Shown here in pieces: positions 32,994 to 49,135 of a stretch of 64,000 nucleotides of DNA (position 1 is the first letter of the stretch; every line of letters starts with the position of its first letter). A program made the translations under genes and the position numbers. The notes beneath the pieces are model-generated. The model saw only the letters and a list, made by a program, of their open reading frames with translations. It was not told the origin of the DNA and made no database searches. Source of the DNA: Clostridiales bacterium (lineage in GTDB: Bacteria > Bacillota > Clostridia > Oscillospirales > Oscillospiraceae); contig JAHZGF010000046.1 in NCBI GenBank assembly GCA_019420945.1, positions 1-64,000 on the forward strand, read 5' to 3'.

Positions 32994-35215
32994 CAGACGG
33001 CGCCTCCCTTCACCAGGTTTTCTTCCCGGTCATGGCAGCTGAACAGCAGAATCTGCCGGTCCTGGGACAGTTCTTTCAGCAGTCGAAGGGCGGGCACCAC
33101 CCGCTGATCGTCAAAGTTCACCAGGGCGTCGTCCAACACCAGGGGGCAGCGCTCCTCCTGGGGCAGGGCCAGGTCACACACCGCCAGACGCACCGCCAGC
33201 CAGAGTTGATCGGCGGTACCCTGGCTCAGGGAGAGGATGCTGCGGACCACTACGCCACCCTGTTCTTCTGCTCCAGCCTCCAGGGACCGATTGAGCCGCA
33301 CCTTGGGGTATTTCCCGCCGGTGAGGGCCTGCAGATAGGCCCCAGAACGGCGATTGAGCTCCGGAGAGAACCGGTTGCGCATTTCCGCATCCGCCTCCTC
33401 CAGGGCCTCCAGGGCGATCTGAAGGGCTTCGTAGTCCCGGCGGCAGCTCTCCAGGGTGCGGTCGATGGACTCAATCTCCGCCTGGATGGTCTCCGGATCT
33501 CCCAGGGTACTGCGGCGGCCCATGGCCATGGACAGGTCGTTGTGGTGGCTGTTCAGCCGCCGCTCCGCCTCCTGGAAGCCGGCCTGGGCCTGTTCCAGAG
33601 TCACCGAGGGCTCCTCGGCAATGGCGCCGGCGCAGCCCTTGCCGTGGGCCGCCACCGTGTCAAACAGCCGCTGGGCGCTCTCCCGGCGCTGCCGGGCCTT
33701 GTCCAGGGAGTCCAGCAGGGTGAGCGCCCGGGTAATGGCGGCGGAGAAACCGAACACGTCCTTCACCTCCGGGGCAAAGGTGTCCACCAGCGCCCGCAAA
33801 TCGTTCCAGGCACTCTGGCGCTGCGCTTCCAAATCGGATTCCGCCTTTTGGGTCCGCTCCAGCTCCTCCCGGGCCTTCTGGGCCTCAGAGAGCCGGGCGC
33901 AGTAGTCCTCCGCCTTTTGGGAGATCTCCTGCTTGGTCTCCACCTGGAACTGCTGAAGCAGCTTCTGGATCTCCGCCTGGCAGCGCTTTTTGCTGCCATG
34001 GCTCACCAGGCCCAGCACCACACCCAAAAGGGCCAAAGCTCCGGCTCCCAGCCCCGGCAGCAGCGCCGCAGCGCCGGTGACGGCGTAGGACACCCCAAAG
34101 AGGGCTGCCGCCGCCAGAATCAGAATCACCGGCAGCAGCCAGCGGTTCCGGACGGCAGCGACGGCTTTCCGCTCCAGGGTTTCAATCTGCTGCTGAGCCC
34201 CCTGGGCCTTGCTGCGGGCCTCGGCGGCCTCTCCCGAATAGACCGGGTCCTCCGCCCGGGTCTGGGCCGCCTCCAGGGCCTCCTGTGCGGCGGGCACCTC
34301 CTGGGCGGCCTGCTTCAGGCTGTTGTCCAGCCCCCGAAGCTGGGCCACCTCATCCCGGGCCCGTTCCAGCTCCTCCTTGGGGGGCAGCCCCTCCTCCGGC
34401 AGCTGGGCCTGGAGCCGCTCCAGCTGCTGCTGGGCCTGCTTCAGCTCCCCTTCCGCCTGGGCATAGGCCTCAGCCTGGGCACTGTCGCTCTTGGCGTGAT
34501 AAAGGTCGATCTGATGCTTCAGCTTGGCGCGCATCTCGTCGTATTTGTCAATCTCCATCTTGCTGGCTCGGATCTGGCTGGTGACATCCCGCACCGTCTC
34601 CAGAGCCAAATTGAGTTCGCTCCGCCGGGCCTCCAGGGTGGGAATGGCCCCCTTGGTGCGGTACTGGCGCTTGCGCTGCCAGTCCGAGAGGGTGTCCCGG
34701 ACCTGGGTGGCGGACACGTCCTCCTCCCCGGAGGACACCAGGGCGGACAGCCGCTTTTCCAGCTCCGGGGTCTGGGACACCGGCAGAGCAGCCTGGCCCA
34801 GGAAGGCCGAGCGCTCAAACACACTGCGGCTGACCCCCACCAGCACATCCCCCAGATTGTCCGCTGTCAGGCCGGGCACCGGATTGCCGCTGTCGGCATA
34901 GGTGACCTCAAAGCCTCCCATGGCGGCGGATCCCTTGGTGTACCGACGGATCTGGATATCTTTGCCCTGCCAGGTGCAAAGCAGCTCCCCCTCCATGGCC
35001 CCGCCATTCCAGGGCTGGTAGCGGGTTTTGTCCGCCAGAAAGCCCTTCTTGTCCCGTTCCCGGGTGTTCAGGCCATAGAGCATCACCCGCAGGAAGGCGC
35101 ACCAGGTGGATTTGCCTCCTTCATTGGGCATGGTAAGAATATTCAGCCCCTCCTCCAGCTCCAGGGTCTGATGGTCCAGGCAGCCGAAGGTGGCGGTCAT
35201 ACGTTTGATCTTCAT
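32993..35215 (-). CDS. SbcC/YhaN-like ATPase with central membrane hairpin
   Basis: 740 residues. It is an SMC/SbcC-type ATPase: N-terminal P-loop NEGGKST (about 30-36), long coiled coils (about 165-330 and 410-600), and C-terminal signature LSLSQGTADQLWLA with Walker B PLVLDDALVNFDD. In the middle of the coiled coil, where SbcC has a zinc hook, there are two hydrophobic helices (about 350-400) suggesting a membrane anchor. This is the plan of Bacillus YhaN, found with the nuclease YhaO. The preceding sbcD-like gene overlaps it (ATGA, four bases), as expected for a complex. Confidence 0.87.
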   Translation of the reverse strand: MKIKRMTATFGCLDHQTLELEEGLNILTMPNEGGKSTWCAFLRVMLYGLNTRERDKKGFLADKTRYQPWNGGAMEGELLCTWQGKDIQIRRYTKGSAAMGGFEVTYADSGNPVPGLTADNLGDVLVGVSRSVFERSAFLGQAALPVSQTPELEKRLSALVSSGEEDVSATQVRDTLSDWQRKRQYRTKGAIPTLEARRSELNLALETVRDVTSQIRASKMEIDKYDEMRAKLKHQIDLYHAKSDSAQAEAYAQAEGELKQAQQQLERLQAQLPEEGLPPKEELERARDEVAQLRGLDNSLKQAAQEVPAAQEALEAAQTRAEDPVYSGEAAEARSKAQGAQQQIETLERKAVAAVRNRWLLPVILILAAAALFGVSYAVTGAAALLPGLGAGALALLGVVLGLVSHGSKKRCQAEIQKLLQQFQVETKQEISQKAEDYCARLSEAQKAREELERTQKAESDLEAQRQSAWNDLRALVDTFAPEVKDVFGFSAAITRALTLLDSLDKARQRRESAQRLFDTVAAHGKGCAGAIAEEPSVTLEQAQAGFQEAERRLNSHHNDLSMAMGRRSTLGDPETIQAEIESIDRTLESCRRDYEALQIALEALEEADAEMRNRFSPELNRRSGAYLQALTGGKYPKVRLNRSLEAGAEEQGGVVVRSILSLSQGTADQLWLAVRLAVCDLALPQEERCPLVLDDALVNFDDQRVVPALRLLKELSQDRQILLFSCHDREENLVKGGAV

Positions 35216-36309
35216 CGAGGCTCCTCCCTCCCCTCCAGGGCGCACAGGCCGAACCGGGCGGCCCGCTCCAGCAGGGGCAGCTCCTCCGGGGAAGCCTGCT
35301 CCATCCGGGTCTTCAAATTGCGCAGGAACAGCCCGGTCAGATTGTCCTCCTCCAGTCGGTCCCAGAGTCCGGTCTCCAGCCGAGTGGCATCCTGCAGCTG
35401 CACGTCAAAAAACTTCTTCTCCACCCGGGCAGAGAGATAGCCCAGATTCAAGGATTCCTCCCGGCGCTCTCCCACAAAGCGGAAGCGGCAGATATCCTGA
35501 CCGGAGCCCAGGGGGATGGCCTCCATCAGGGCGGCGGCGGGGTCCTTCCCCGTCACATCCACGTCGATCTCCTGATACCGGCGCTGGCACAGGGGGACAA
35601 ATTCCATAGAAACCTCTCCCGGGGCCACGGTGCCCGCCAGCACCCCCTTGTCGCCGGTCTCATCAAACCCCCGGCCCTCGGGGCAGCCGCAATAGGCCCA
35701 GGCGGTACCGTTTTTCTGCCACACTTCGGTATATTTATGGATGTGGCCCAGGGCGATATAGTCCATACCGGTGGCGGACAGCTGGTCCCCGGTCAGGGCA
35801 CCGTAGCGGCTTTTTGCCGTGGACAGATCCCCGTGGAGCACCATCAGCCGGGTCAGCCCCTCGTCATAGTCCCCTTTAAAATGCTCCAGCGGGGAGTTGT
35901 CCCGGTACTTGGAAGTAAAGGCGGTGCCGTAGACCACCGCCCCCAGCTCCGGCAGTTCCACCCGCTCAAAATACTCGGAGTGGAACACATGGACGTTATC
36001 AGGCCACCGCACCGAGGCGTAGGGAGAATAGTCGGAATAGGGGTCATGGTTGCCCGGGGCGATGAAGATATGGGCCTTCATGGCGCCAAACACGTCCGCC
36101 AGCATCCGGGTGGTCTCGTAATAGACTCCGTCCCCGTCAAACAGATCCCCGGCGATCAGCACCACGTCGGCTTCCCGCTCGGCACAGAGGGCCGCCAGCC
36201 GATCCAGCAGGTTCCGCTGCTCCTCCCGGCGCTGCCGGGCCTTCTCCGGCGAAAGCCCCCGGAAGGGGGAGTCCAGATGCAGATCACCGGTATGTATCAC
36301 TCGAATCAT
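35212..36309 (-). CDS. SbcD/YhaO-like metallophosphoesterase
   Basis: 365-residue calcineurin-type phosphoesterase. Metal-binding blocks are GDLHLD (8-13), GDLFDGD (about 54-60), GNHD (about 86-89), HGD (about 157-159) and GHIH (about 188-191). The block order fits the SbcD/Mre11 nuclease family; the C-terminal part is shorter than in Mre11. It overlaps the ATPase gene downstream, so both probably form a DNA-end-processing nuclease complex, as known for SbcCD. Confidence 0.9.
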   Translation of the reverse strand: MIRVIHTGDLHLDSPFRGLSPEKARQRREEQRNLLDRLAALCAEREADVVLIAGDLFDGDGVYYETTRMLADVFGAMKAHIFIAPGNHDPYSDYSPYASVRWPDNVHVFHSEYFERVELPELGAVVYGTAFTSKYRDNSPLEHFKGDYDEGLTRLMVLHGDLSTAKSRYGALTGDQLSATGMDYIALGHIHKYTEVWQKNGTAWAYCGCPEGRGFDETGDKGVLAGTVAPGEVSMEFVPLCQRRYQEIDVDVTGKDPAAALMEAIPLGSGQDICRFRFVGERREESLNLGYLSARVEKKFFDVQLQDATRLETGLWDRLEEDNLTGLFLRNLKTRMEQASPEELPLLERAARFGLCALEGREEPR

Positions 36310-36313
36310 ACGC

Positions 36314-37093
36314 TCACTCCTGAAGATCCACCCGGATCACCCGGGTGCAACGCTTTTCTTTGGTATCAATGGTAAACAGAGCCGCCTCCAGCTTGCACCG
36401 GCCCGGGGCAGCCTCATAGCGGCGGGGCAGCCCCCCCAGAAACAGATTGATGGACTGCTCCGGCCGGATGCCCAGGATGGAGTCCGCCGGGCCCGTCATC
36501 CCCAGGTCGGTGATGTGGCCGGTGCCCTTGGGCAGAATCTTGGGGTCGGCGGTGGGCACATGGGTATGGGTACCCCAGAGGGCGGCCACCCGGCCGTCCA
36601 GATACCAGCCCAGAGCCAGCTTCTCACTGGTGGCCTCGGCATGAAAATCCACCAGCACAATGTCCGCGTCCTTCTGCTCCAGCAGCCGGTCGGCGGTGGT
36701 AAAGGGGTTGTCCACATTGGGGCTCAGCTCCACCCGGCCGATCAGGTTCATAACCCCGATCCGCAGGCCGTGGGGGCCGTCAAAGACCCCATAGCCCCGG
36801 CCCGGCACCTTTTCCGAAAAATTGGCGGGCCGCAGCACACAGGGAGCGGTGTCCAGATAGTCGGCAATCTGCAGCTTGCTCCAGGTGTGGTTGCCCAGGG
36901 TCACCACGTCGGCCCCGCTGTCCAGAATATCCTCCGCCTGGCTGGGCAGCAGGCCGATGCCGGCGGCGTTTTCTCCGTTGACCACGGTAAAGTGCACCCC
37001 ATGCTCCCGCTTGAGCCGGGACAGATGTCGGCGCAAAAAATCAAGTCCGGCCTGGGAGACCACATCTCCCACGGCCAGCACGTTCAGTTCCAT
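36314..37093 (-). CDS. ymdB: YmdB-family metallophosphoesterase
   Basis: 259 residues of the YmdB family (2',3'- and 3',5'-cyclic-nucleotide phosphodiesterase in Bacillus subtilis, where it affects biofilm and motility). Features are LAVGDVVSQAGLDFLRRHL at the start, NGENAAGIGL, VVTLGNHTW and GTHTHVPTADPKIL. All metal ligands of the family appear present. The ATG at 37093 follows GGAGG by eight bases. It is the first gene of the operon and has a promoter at 37132-37160. Confidence 0.93.
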   Translation of the reverse strand: MELNVLAVGDVVSQAGLDFLRRHLSRLKREHGVHFTVVNGENAAGIGLLPSQAEDILDSGADVVTLGNHTWSKLQIADYLDTAPCVLRPANFSEKVPGRGYGVFDGPHGLRIGVMNLIGRVELSPNVDNPFTTADRLLEQKDADIVLVDFHAEATSEKLALGWYLDGRVAALWGTHTHVPTADPKILPKGTGHITDLGMTGPADSILGIRPEQSINLFLGGLPRRYEAAPGRCKLEAALFTIDTKEKRCTRVIRVDLQE

Positions 37094-37131
37094 GATAGAA
37101 TGCCTCCAAATTCGCATACTGGTACAGATAT

Positions 37132-37160
37132 AGTATAATCTAAAATTCTCAAAACCGCAA
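37132..37160 (-). promoter_or_regulatory. Promoter of the ymdB-sbcD-yhaN-lepB operon
   Basis: On the minus strand TTGCGG (37155-37160) and TATACT (37132-37137) are 17 bases apart. Confidence 0.65.
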
Positions 37161-37282
37161 CGGAAAAGCCCGTCCGAATCCCCATGCTTTCTGTCGAAGG
37201 TTTTCCATGTGTCCTCACCCTAAAGTATGCGGCACCAAAAAGTTGGTATGATCCGATGTGTCTGGCTTTGCTTCTTCTGCAT

Positions 37283-37320
37283 AAAAAAAGAAAGGCATCT
37301 GCTTTCGCAGATGTCTTTCT
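37283..37320 (-). terminator. Terminator of tRNA-Arg
   Basis: AGAAAGGCATCTGC and GCAGATGTCTTTCT form a 14-bp stem with one mismatch. On the minus strand it is followed by seven T. Confidence 0.85.
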
Positions 37321-37322
37321 TT

Positions 37323-37398
37323 TGGTACGCCCGAAGGGACTCGAACCCCCAGTAACTGGAACCGGAATCCAGTGCCTTATCCATTAGACCACGGGCGC
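37323..37398 (-). tRNA. tRNA-Arg (anticodon CCG)
   Basis: 76 bases including encoded CCA. Acceptor GCGCCCG pairs with CGGGCGT (first pair G-U). The stem-loop CTGGA-TTCCGGT-TCCAG carries anticodon CCG. The T-arm is GGGGGTTCGAGTCCC. Confidence 0.94.
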
Positions 37399-37459
37399 AT
37401 GCTGTTGACAGCTTAATTATTATAGCACAGATTTCAGAAATGTAAAGAGGAAATTCTCC

Positions 37460-37487
37460 GAACCCGCACCAAAATTGGTGCGGGTTC
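37460..37487 (-). terminator. Terminator of rpoBC
   Basis: GAACCCGCACCAA and TTGGTGCGGGTTC form a 13-bp perfect stem with a 2-base centre, 13 bases after the rpoC stop. The T tail is weak. Confidence 0.7.
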
Positions 37488-37500
37488 GGGAAAGTCTCAT

Positions 37501-41388
<3,888 letters not shown>

Positions 41389-41409
41389 ATGAATCTTGCC
41401 TCCCCTTTC

Positions 41410-45102
<3,693 letters not shown>

Positions 45103-45273
45103 ACTCCGTTTTCATCAAAATGTCCAAAGGAAGCGGTGGGCGGCGCCATTGGCACGCCCGGGTCAGTTGGATTTTTCTCAAAATTCCCACTTGCAACAGC
45201 CACGGTGATGTGCTATACTTCGCATGTGGTTAAGGTGGGGCAGGATTGCGCTACCCGCCCATAATAGCGATTT

Positions 45274-45302
45274 ATTGTATCATATCATGCAACGCGTGTC
45301 AA
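45274..45302 (-). promoter_or_regulatory. Promoter of rpoBC
   Basis: On the minus strand TTGACA (45297-45302) and TACAAT (45274-45279) are 17 bases apart, a near-consensus promoter. The leader to the rpoB ATG is about 165 bases and contains a GGGCGGG/CCTGCCC imperfect stem (45238-45260 region). No other feature was recognised in 45103-45404. Confidence 0.75.
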
Positions 45303-45347
45303 CCGGTTTTCTCCGGCGGGACACGTTTTTTCTTTGCCTTTTTCCAC

Positions 45348-45382
45348 AAAAAAGCTCCGGCTGTCCTGGGGGACAGCCGGAG
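45348..45382 (-). terminator. Terminator of the small membrane-protein gene
   Basis: CTCCGGCTGTCC and GGACAGCCGGAG form a 12-bp perfect stem. On the minus strand CTTTTTTG follows. On the plus strand TTTTCTCC follows, so it may act both ways. Confidence 0.85.
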
Positions 45383-45404
45383 TTTTCTCCATATGGCGGT
45401 TCAT

Positions 45405-45734
45405 TCAGCGGAAAATCACAATGCCGCCGATGAGGGGCAGGGGCTTTTCCTCTCCCTGAATGGCGTGGACCAGGCCCAGAATCATCAGTACCAGCAGCAC
45501 AATGGTGACCAGGGCATTGACGGCTCCCAGGACTCCGCCGATCAGGCCGAAGGTGGCAATATTCAGTACCACATAGAGGATGCGGTAAACCACGGTCCAA
45601 ACGGCGCTGAGGATGGCCAGCACCAGCGCCTGGTTCAGATGGAATCTGGAGCGCTGCCGATCTCCGGCCACAAAGGCCACGATCAGGCCGATCCAGGTGA
45701 GATAGGCTACAATATCGGTGGTTTTCTTACTCAT
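45405..45734 (-). CDS. Small DUF4870-like membrane protein
   Basis: 109 residues with about three membrane helices (12-28, 38-62, 68-92). The segment SRFHLNQALVLAIL between the first two helices is characteristic of DUF4870/Tic20-like proteins of unknown function. The ATG at 45734 follows AAAGGAGAG; a longer in-frame reading upstream lacks support. Confidence 0.7.
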   Translation of the reverse strand: MSKKTTDIVAYLTWIGLIVAFVAGDRQRSRFHLNQALVLAILSAVWTVVYRILYVVLNIATFGLIGGVLGAVNALVTIVLLVLMILGLVHAIQGEEKPLPLIGGIVIFR

Positions 45735-45895
45735 GGAAGTCTCTCCTTTCCTACATTCTGCCTTTATCAGTCCGATCATATCAGCTTTCCCCACATGGGG
45801 CAAGTGGAGCAGGACTTTTTCAACCGGATTTTAATTTTACATCCCGGCACAGCCCTCCCGCTCTCTCATAGAATGGAAAAAAGGAGGTTTTACAT

Positions 45896-46834
45896 ATGGT
45901 GATCACGGTACACGGCGGACACAACGCCAACGTTCCCGGGGCCTCTGGCCTCATTAACGAGGTGACGGAAAACCGAATTATCACAGCCCTGGTGATCCAA
46001 AAGCTCCGGCAGCTGGGTTTTACGGTTTATGACACCACCGACGACATGGGCATGACCCCCAACGCGGTTTTGCGCAACGTAGTTTCCAATAACAACAGCG
46101 TAAACGCCGATTTAAATGTATCCATCCATTTCAATGCAGGGGCCTACGACTTTGAAGGGGACGGCCGGACTTCCGGCACCGAGGTGCTGGTGGTCAACAC
46201 CGACCAGCCCGCCTACTTCTATGCGGAATCCATTTCCAAGGCCATTTCCAACCTGGGATTTCAGAACCGGGGGGTGCAGATCCGCCCCAACCTGTATATG
46301 CTGAAAAACAGCAAGGCCCCCACAGTGCTGGTGGAGTGCTGCTTTGTGGACGACGCCGACGATGTGGCCCTCTACGACGCCGAGGCCATGGCCACCGCCA
46401 TTGTCCGGGGCATCACCGGCCTGGCCCTGGATCAGCAGCTGACCCGGCGCTACACCGCCCAGTTCCAGACCTGGCTCAACGCCTACTACGGGACAGGCAT
46501 CGCCGTGGACGGCATCTGGGGCCCCAAAACCCGCCGGGGGGCCACCCAAGCACTGCAAATAGAACTCAACCGCACCTACGGAGCGGGCCTGACCCCCGAC
46601 GGCGTCTGGGGGCCCAAAACCCAGGCCGCCAGCGTATCGGTGGCCCCCGGGGACAAAAGCTATCTGACCCGCATCATCCAGGGCGTTCTCTACGCCCGGG
46701 GCTACGACCCCAAGGGGTTCGACGGGGTTTATGGCTCCGGCACCCGAAATGCCGTATGGTTCTTCCAGCGGGATAAAAACCTGAAGGCTACCGGCACCGT
46801 GGACCCCGCCACCTGGGGTGCGCTGCTGTCCTGA
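45896..46834 (+). CDS. N-acetylmuramoyl-L-alanine amidase with peptidoglycan-binding repeats
   Basis: 312 residues. The Amidase_3 domain (about 1-175) cuts the bond between muramic acid and the stem peptide. Visible zinc and catalytic residues are in VHGGHNA, the Glu of INEVTEN, His of VSIHFNAGA and Glu of VLVECCFV. Two or three peptidoglycan-binding units follow (DGIWGPKTRRGATQALQ, DGVWGPKTQAA, DGVYGSGTRNAVWFFQ). There is no signal peptide, as in phage endolysins or mother-cell-acting cortex enzymes. AAGGAGG precedes the ATG. No phage genes are nearby. Confidence 0.92.
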   Translation: MVITVHGGHNANVPGASGLINEVTENRIITALVIQKLRQLGFTVYDTTDDMGMTPNAVLRNVVSNNNSVNADLNVSIHFNAGAYDFEGDGRTSGTEVLVVNTDQPAYFYAESISKAISNLGFQNRGVQIRPNLYMLKNSKAPTVLVECCFVDDADDVALYDAEAMATAIVRGITGLALDQQLTRRYTAQFQTWLNAYYGTGIAVDGIWGPKTRRGATQALQIELNRTYGAGLTPDGVWGPKTQAASVSVAPGDKSYLTRIIQGVLYARGYDPKGFDGVYGSGTRNAVWFFQRDKNLKATGTVDPATWGALLS

Positions 46835-46871
46835 ATCCCACAGCGCCGCAGGTGATCCCGTGATATAAACC

Positions 46872-46915
46872 TGGCCCGCCGAAAAAGAAAGTTCGGCGGG
46901 CCAAGTTTCTGTTTT
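46872..46915 (+). terminator. Terminator of the amidase gene
   Basis: TGGCCCGCCGAA and TTCGGCGGGCCA form a 12-bp stem, followed by AGTTTCTGTTTT. It lies between convergent genes. Confidence 0.8.
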
Positions 46916-47336
46916 AGTCGGCGGCACTCCCGGACTCCCTCCGAATCCGGTCCCGCAAATCTTCCACTTTCTCCCGGATCCGGGCGATGGTCTGGCAAAA
47001 GGCCTCGTCTCCCCGGCCGGTGGGGTCCTCCAGCCCCCAATCCTCCCGATGGCGGCAGGGCAGGCTGGGACATTGGACATTGCAGCCCATAGTCACCACC
47101 ACATCCACCGCCGGCAGCTCCTCCAGCAGCTTACTGTACTGACTCTGTTCCATGTCTATGTCGTACAGCTGCTTCATCAGCCGCACCGCGTCGGAATTGA
47201 TTTGAGGCTTGGTCTCGGTGCCGGCGGAATAGCTTTCAAAGACCTCCGAGGCCAGCAGCTTGCCCAGCGCCTCGGCAATCTGGCTGCGGCAAGAATTGTG
47301 GACGCAGACAAAGGCCACTTTGGGTTTCCGGCTCAT
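46914..47336 (-). CDS. arsC: Arsenate reductase of the low-molecular-weight phosphatase type
   Basis: 140 residues. The P-loop CVHNSCRS has Cys11 as nucleophile and Cys16, and the redox cysteines are in GCNVQCPSLPC around 84-94. This set matches thioredoxin-coupled ArsC, which reduces arsenate to arsenite. A simple protein tyrosine phosphatase would not need the distal cysteines. It is the last gene of the permease/thioredoxin-like/arsC cluster, one base after the preceding stop. Confidence 0.87.
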   Translation of the reverse strand: MSRKPKVAFVCVHNSCRSQIAEALGKLLASEVFESYSAGTETKPQINSDAVRLMKQLYDIDMEQSQYSKLLEELPAVDVVVTMGCNVQCPSLPCRHREDWGLEDPTGRGDEAFCQTIARIREKVEDLRDRIRRESGSAAD

Positions 47337-47337
47337 A

Positions 47338-47682
47338 TCAGATCCCCCGGGCCTTCCGAATCAAGTCCATGGCCTCGGCTTTGTTCAGCACCCGACCCTG
47401 GGAGACCACCCGGCCGTCCACCACCAGAGCCGGAGTGGACATGACCCCGTAGGCGGCGATCTGGACAAAGTCCGTCACATGGTCAACCCGGGGCTCCAGC
47501 CCCAGCTCTGCCAACGCTTCCACCACCGCATCTTCCAGGCTGTTGCACTTGGCGCAGCCGGAGCCCAGCACCTGGATCCCGGTGCCTTCCTGCTTGGCTT
47601 CCGGTGCCGCCGGCTTTGCCTCACAGCTGCCACCGCAGCAGCAAGTCTTTTTCTCCTCTTTTTTCTTTCCGAACAGTCCCAT
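47338..47682 (-). CDS. Thioredoxin-like small disulfide protein
   Basis: 114 residues. A Lys/Cys-rich N-terminal tail (CCCGGSC, residues about 14-20) precedes a thioredoxin-fold domain from about 37: active-site GSGCAKCNS (CxxC) and cis-proline segment MSTPALVV. This is the redox-active disulfide protein 2 type, often found next to ArsP-like permeases. It may hand electrons to the permease or ArsC, or bind metal through its cysteine tail; this is inference. Confidence 0.85.
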   Translation of the reverse strand: MGLFGKKKEEKKTCCCGGSCEAKPAAPEAKQEGTGIQVLGSGCAKCNSLEDAVVEALAELGLEPRVDHVTDFVQIAAYGVMSTPALVVDGRVVSQGRVLNKAEAMDLIRKARGI

Positions 47683-47702
47683 TCAAAAAACCTCCTTATC
47701 GG

Positions 47703-48704
47703 TCAAAATAAACTGAATTGCAATAGGTTAAACAGATAGCCCACCAGAATAATGCCCGCCACGCAGATGCCCACAAACAGGGCCAGCAGCCGGGGTTTCA
47801 CCGCCTTGCGCAGCATGATCAGCGAGGGCAGCGAAAGGGTGGTCACCGCCATCATAAAGGACAGGATGGTGCCCAGCTGAGCCCCCTTGGCCAGCAGCGC
47901 CTCCGCCACCGGGATGGTGCCAAAAATGTCCGCATACATGGGCACCCCCACCAGGGTGGCCAGAATCACCCCCAAGGGATTGCGGCTGCCCAGAGCGGTC
48001 TCGATCCAGGTCTGGGGAATCCAGTTGTGGATCACCGCTCCGATGCCCACTCCCACCAGGATATAGGGGAACACTTTTTTAAAGGTACCTAGCATCTGAT
48101 CTCTGGCGTAAATGAGCCGCTCCCGCTGAGTCAGCCCCACTTCCTCCGCCGCTCCTGCGGCGGGGGCCGAGAAGATGAACTCCTCCACATAGGGCTCCAT
48201 GTGCAGCTTCTCAATAACGGTACCGCCGATCACCGCAATCACCAGTCCCAGCAACACATAGATGATTGCCACCTTGGCCCCGAAAATGCTCATCAGCAGC
48301 ACCAGACTGCCCAGGTCCACCATGGGAGAAGAGATCAAGAAGGAAAAGGTCACACCCAGGGGCAGCCCGGCGCTGGTGAAGCCCATAAACAGCGGGATGG
48401 AGGAACAGGAGCAAAAGGGGGTCACCGTCCCCAACAGAGCGGAGATCACATTGGCCCAGATGCCGTGAAACCGTCCCAAAATCCGGCGGCTGCGCTCCGG
48501 CGGGAAGTAACTCTGGATATAGGAGATGACAAAGATCAGGGTACAAAGCAGAATGGTGATCTTCACCACATCATAGAGAAAAAACTGCAAACTGCCTCCC
48601 AGCCGCCCGGTCACATCCAGCCCCAGAGCCGAAAGCCCCCGTCCCACCAGCCGGTTGAGCCACTGCATGCCCAGCAGCTCATCTTGAATGAAATTCCATA
48701 CCAT
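47703..48704 (-). CDS. ArsP/DUF318-type permease
   Basis: 333 residues with about eight to nine membrane helices. The cysteine motif GTVTPFCSCSSIPLFMGF near 98-115 and the second-half GVPMYADIFGTIPVAEAL are typical of the PF03773 permease family. Some members export trivalent organoarsenicals (ArsP). The partners ArsR, ArsC and thioredoxin-like protein support an arsenic role. Upstream there is an ArsR-type operator at 48727-48742. Confidence 0.85.
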   Translation of the reverse strand: MVWNFIQDELLGMQWLNRLVGRGLSALGLDVTGRLGGSLQFFLYDVVKITILLCTLIFVISYIQSYFPPERSRRILGRFHGIWANVISALLGTVTPFCSCSSIPLFMGFTSAGLPLGVTFSFLISSPMVDLGSLVLLMSIFGAKVAIIYVLLGLVIAVIGGTVIEKLHMEPYVEEFIFSAPAAGAAEEVGLTQRERLIYARDQMLGTFKKVFPYILVGVGIGAVIHNWIPQTWIETALGSRNPLGVILATLVGVPMYADIFGTIPVAEALLAKGAQLGTILSFMMAVTTLSLPSLIMLRKAVKPRLLALFVGICVAGIILVGYLFNLLQFSLF

Positions 48705-48726
48705 TCTCCCATCTCCTCCGCTTCAT

Positions 48727-48742
48727 ATCAATATTTTTTGAT
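48727..48742. promoter_or_regulatory. ArsR-type operator upstream of the permease
   Basis: ATCAA-N6-TTGAT, about 20 bases before the permease start. The same pattern is found before arsR at 49117-49132. Confidence 0.65.
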
Positions 48743-48758
48743 GTTTTGTCCCAAGGAA

Positions 48759-48787
48759 AACGCCATCTGATCAGATGGCGTTTTTTC
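48759..48787. terminator. Terminator between arsR and the permease
   Basis: AACGCCATCTGA and TCAGATGGCGTT form a 12-bp perfect palindrome, followed by T on both strands. It ends the arsR transcript, so the permease needs its own promoter. Confidence 0.8.
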
Positions 48788-49103
48788 ATTCTTTCCCACA
48801 GCAAGGGCAGTCTGTGCCCTGGCAGTCCGGGGTGGTCAGCGCTCGCAGCAGTTCCAGGGCTCGGTCCCGGCCCGTCTCGCTGAGCTGATAATGGGTCCAC
48901 TTCCCTTCCTGCCGGCTGGTGACCAGACCGGAGTCACACAATATCTTCATGTGGTAGGACAGGCCGGACTGGGTCAGATCCATGGGTTCCAGCAGCACAC
49001 AGGCGCATTTCTCCCCGCTGCGCAGCTGCTCCAGAATGGCCAGCCGCTTGGGGTCGCACAGGGCCTTGAACACCTTGGCCTGCTCCCGATAGTCGTGATC
49101 CAT
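48786..49103 (-). CDS. ArsR-family metalloregulator
   Basis: 105 residues with a winged helix (about 15-90). The segment EKCACVLLEPM is in the position of the ELCVCDL metal-binding helix of ArsR, with Cys33 and Cys35; C-terminal cysteines (CQGTDCPCCGKE) may add ligands. It represses until arsenite or antimonite binds, in known members. The operator CACATCAAAA-CT-TTTTGATGTG (49114-49135) sits right before its start, so it should repress itself and the permease cluster. Confidence 0.9.
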   Translation of the reverse strand: MDHDYREQAKVFKALCDPKRLAILEQLRSGEKCACVLLEPMDLTQSGLSYHMKILCDSGLVTSRQEGKWTHYQLSETGRDRALELLRALTTPDCQGTDCPCCGKE

Positions 49104-49113
49104 ATCCTCACCT

Positions 49114-49135
49114 CACATCAAAACTTTTTGATGTG
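49114..49135. promoter_or_regulatory. ArsR-type operator upstream of arsR
   Basis: Perfect 10-bp arms, CACATCAAAA and TTTTGATGTG, separated by CT. It begins 11 bases before the arsR start codon. Confidence 0.75.

Noticed and set aside
33032..35440. An 802-codon plus-strand frame opposite the yhaN-like gene
   Set aside because: Antisense shadow of a GC-rich coding region; composition is low-complexity and no start signal is seen.
45896..46834. Amidase as part of a prophage lysis cassette
   Set aside because: No holin, tail or structural phage genes are adjacent; the next genes are ars-type host genes.
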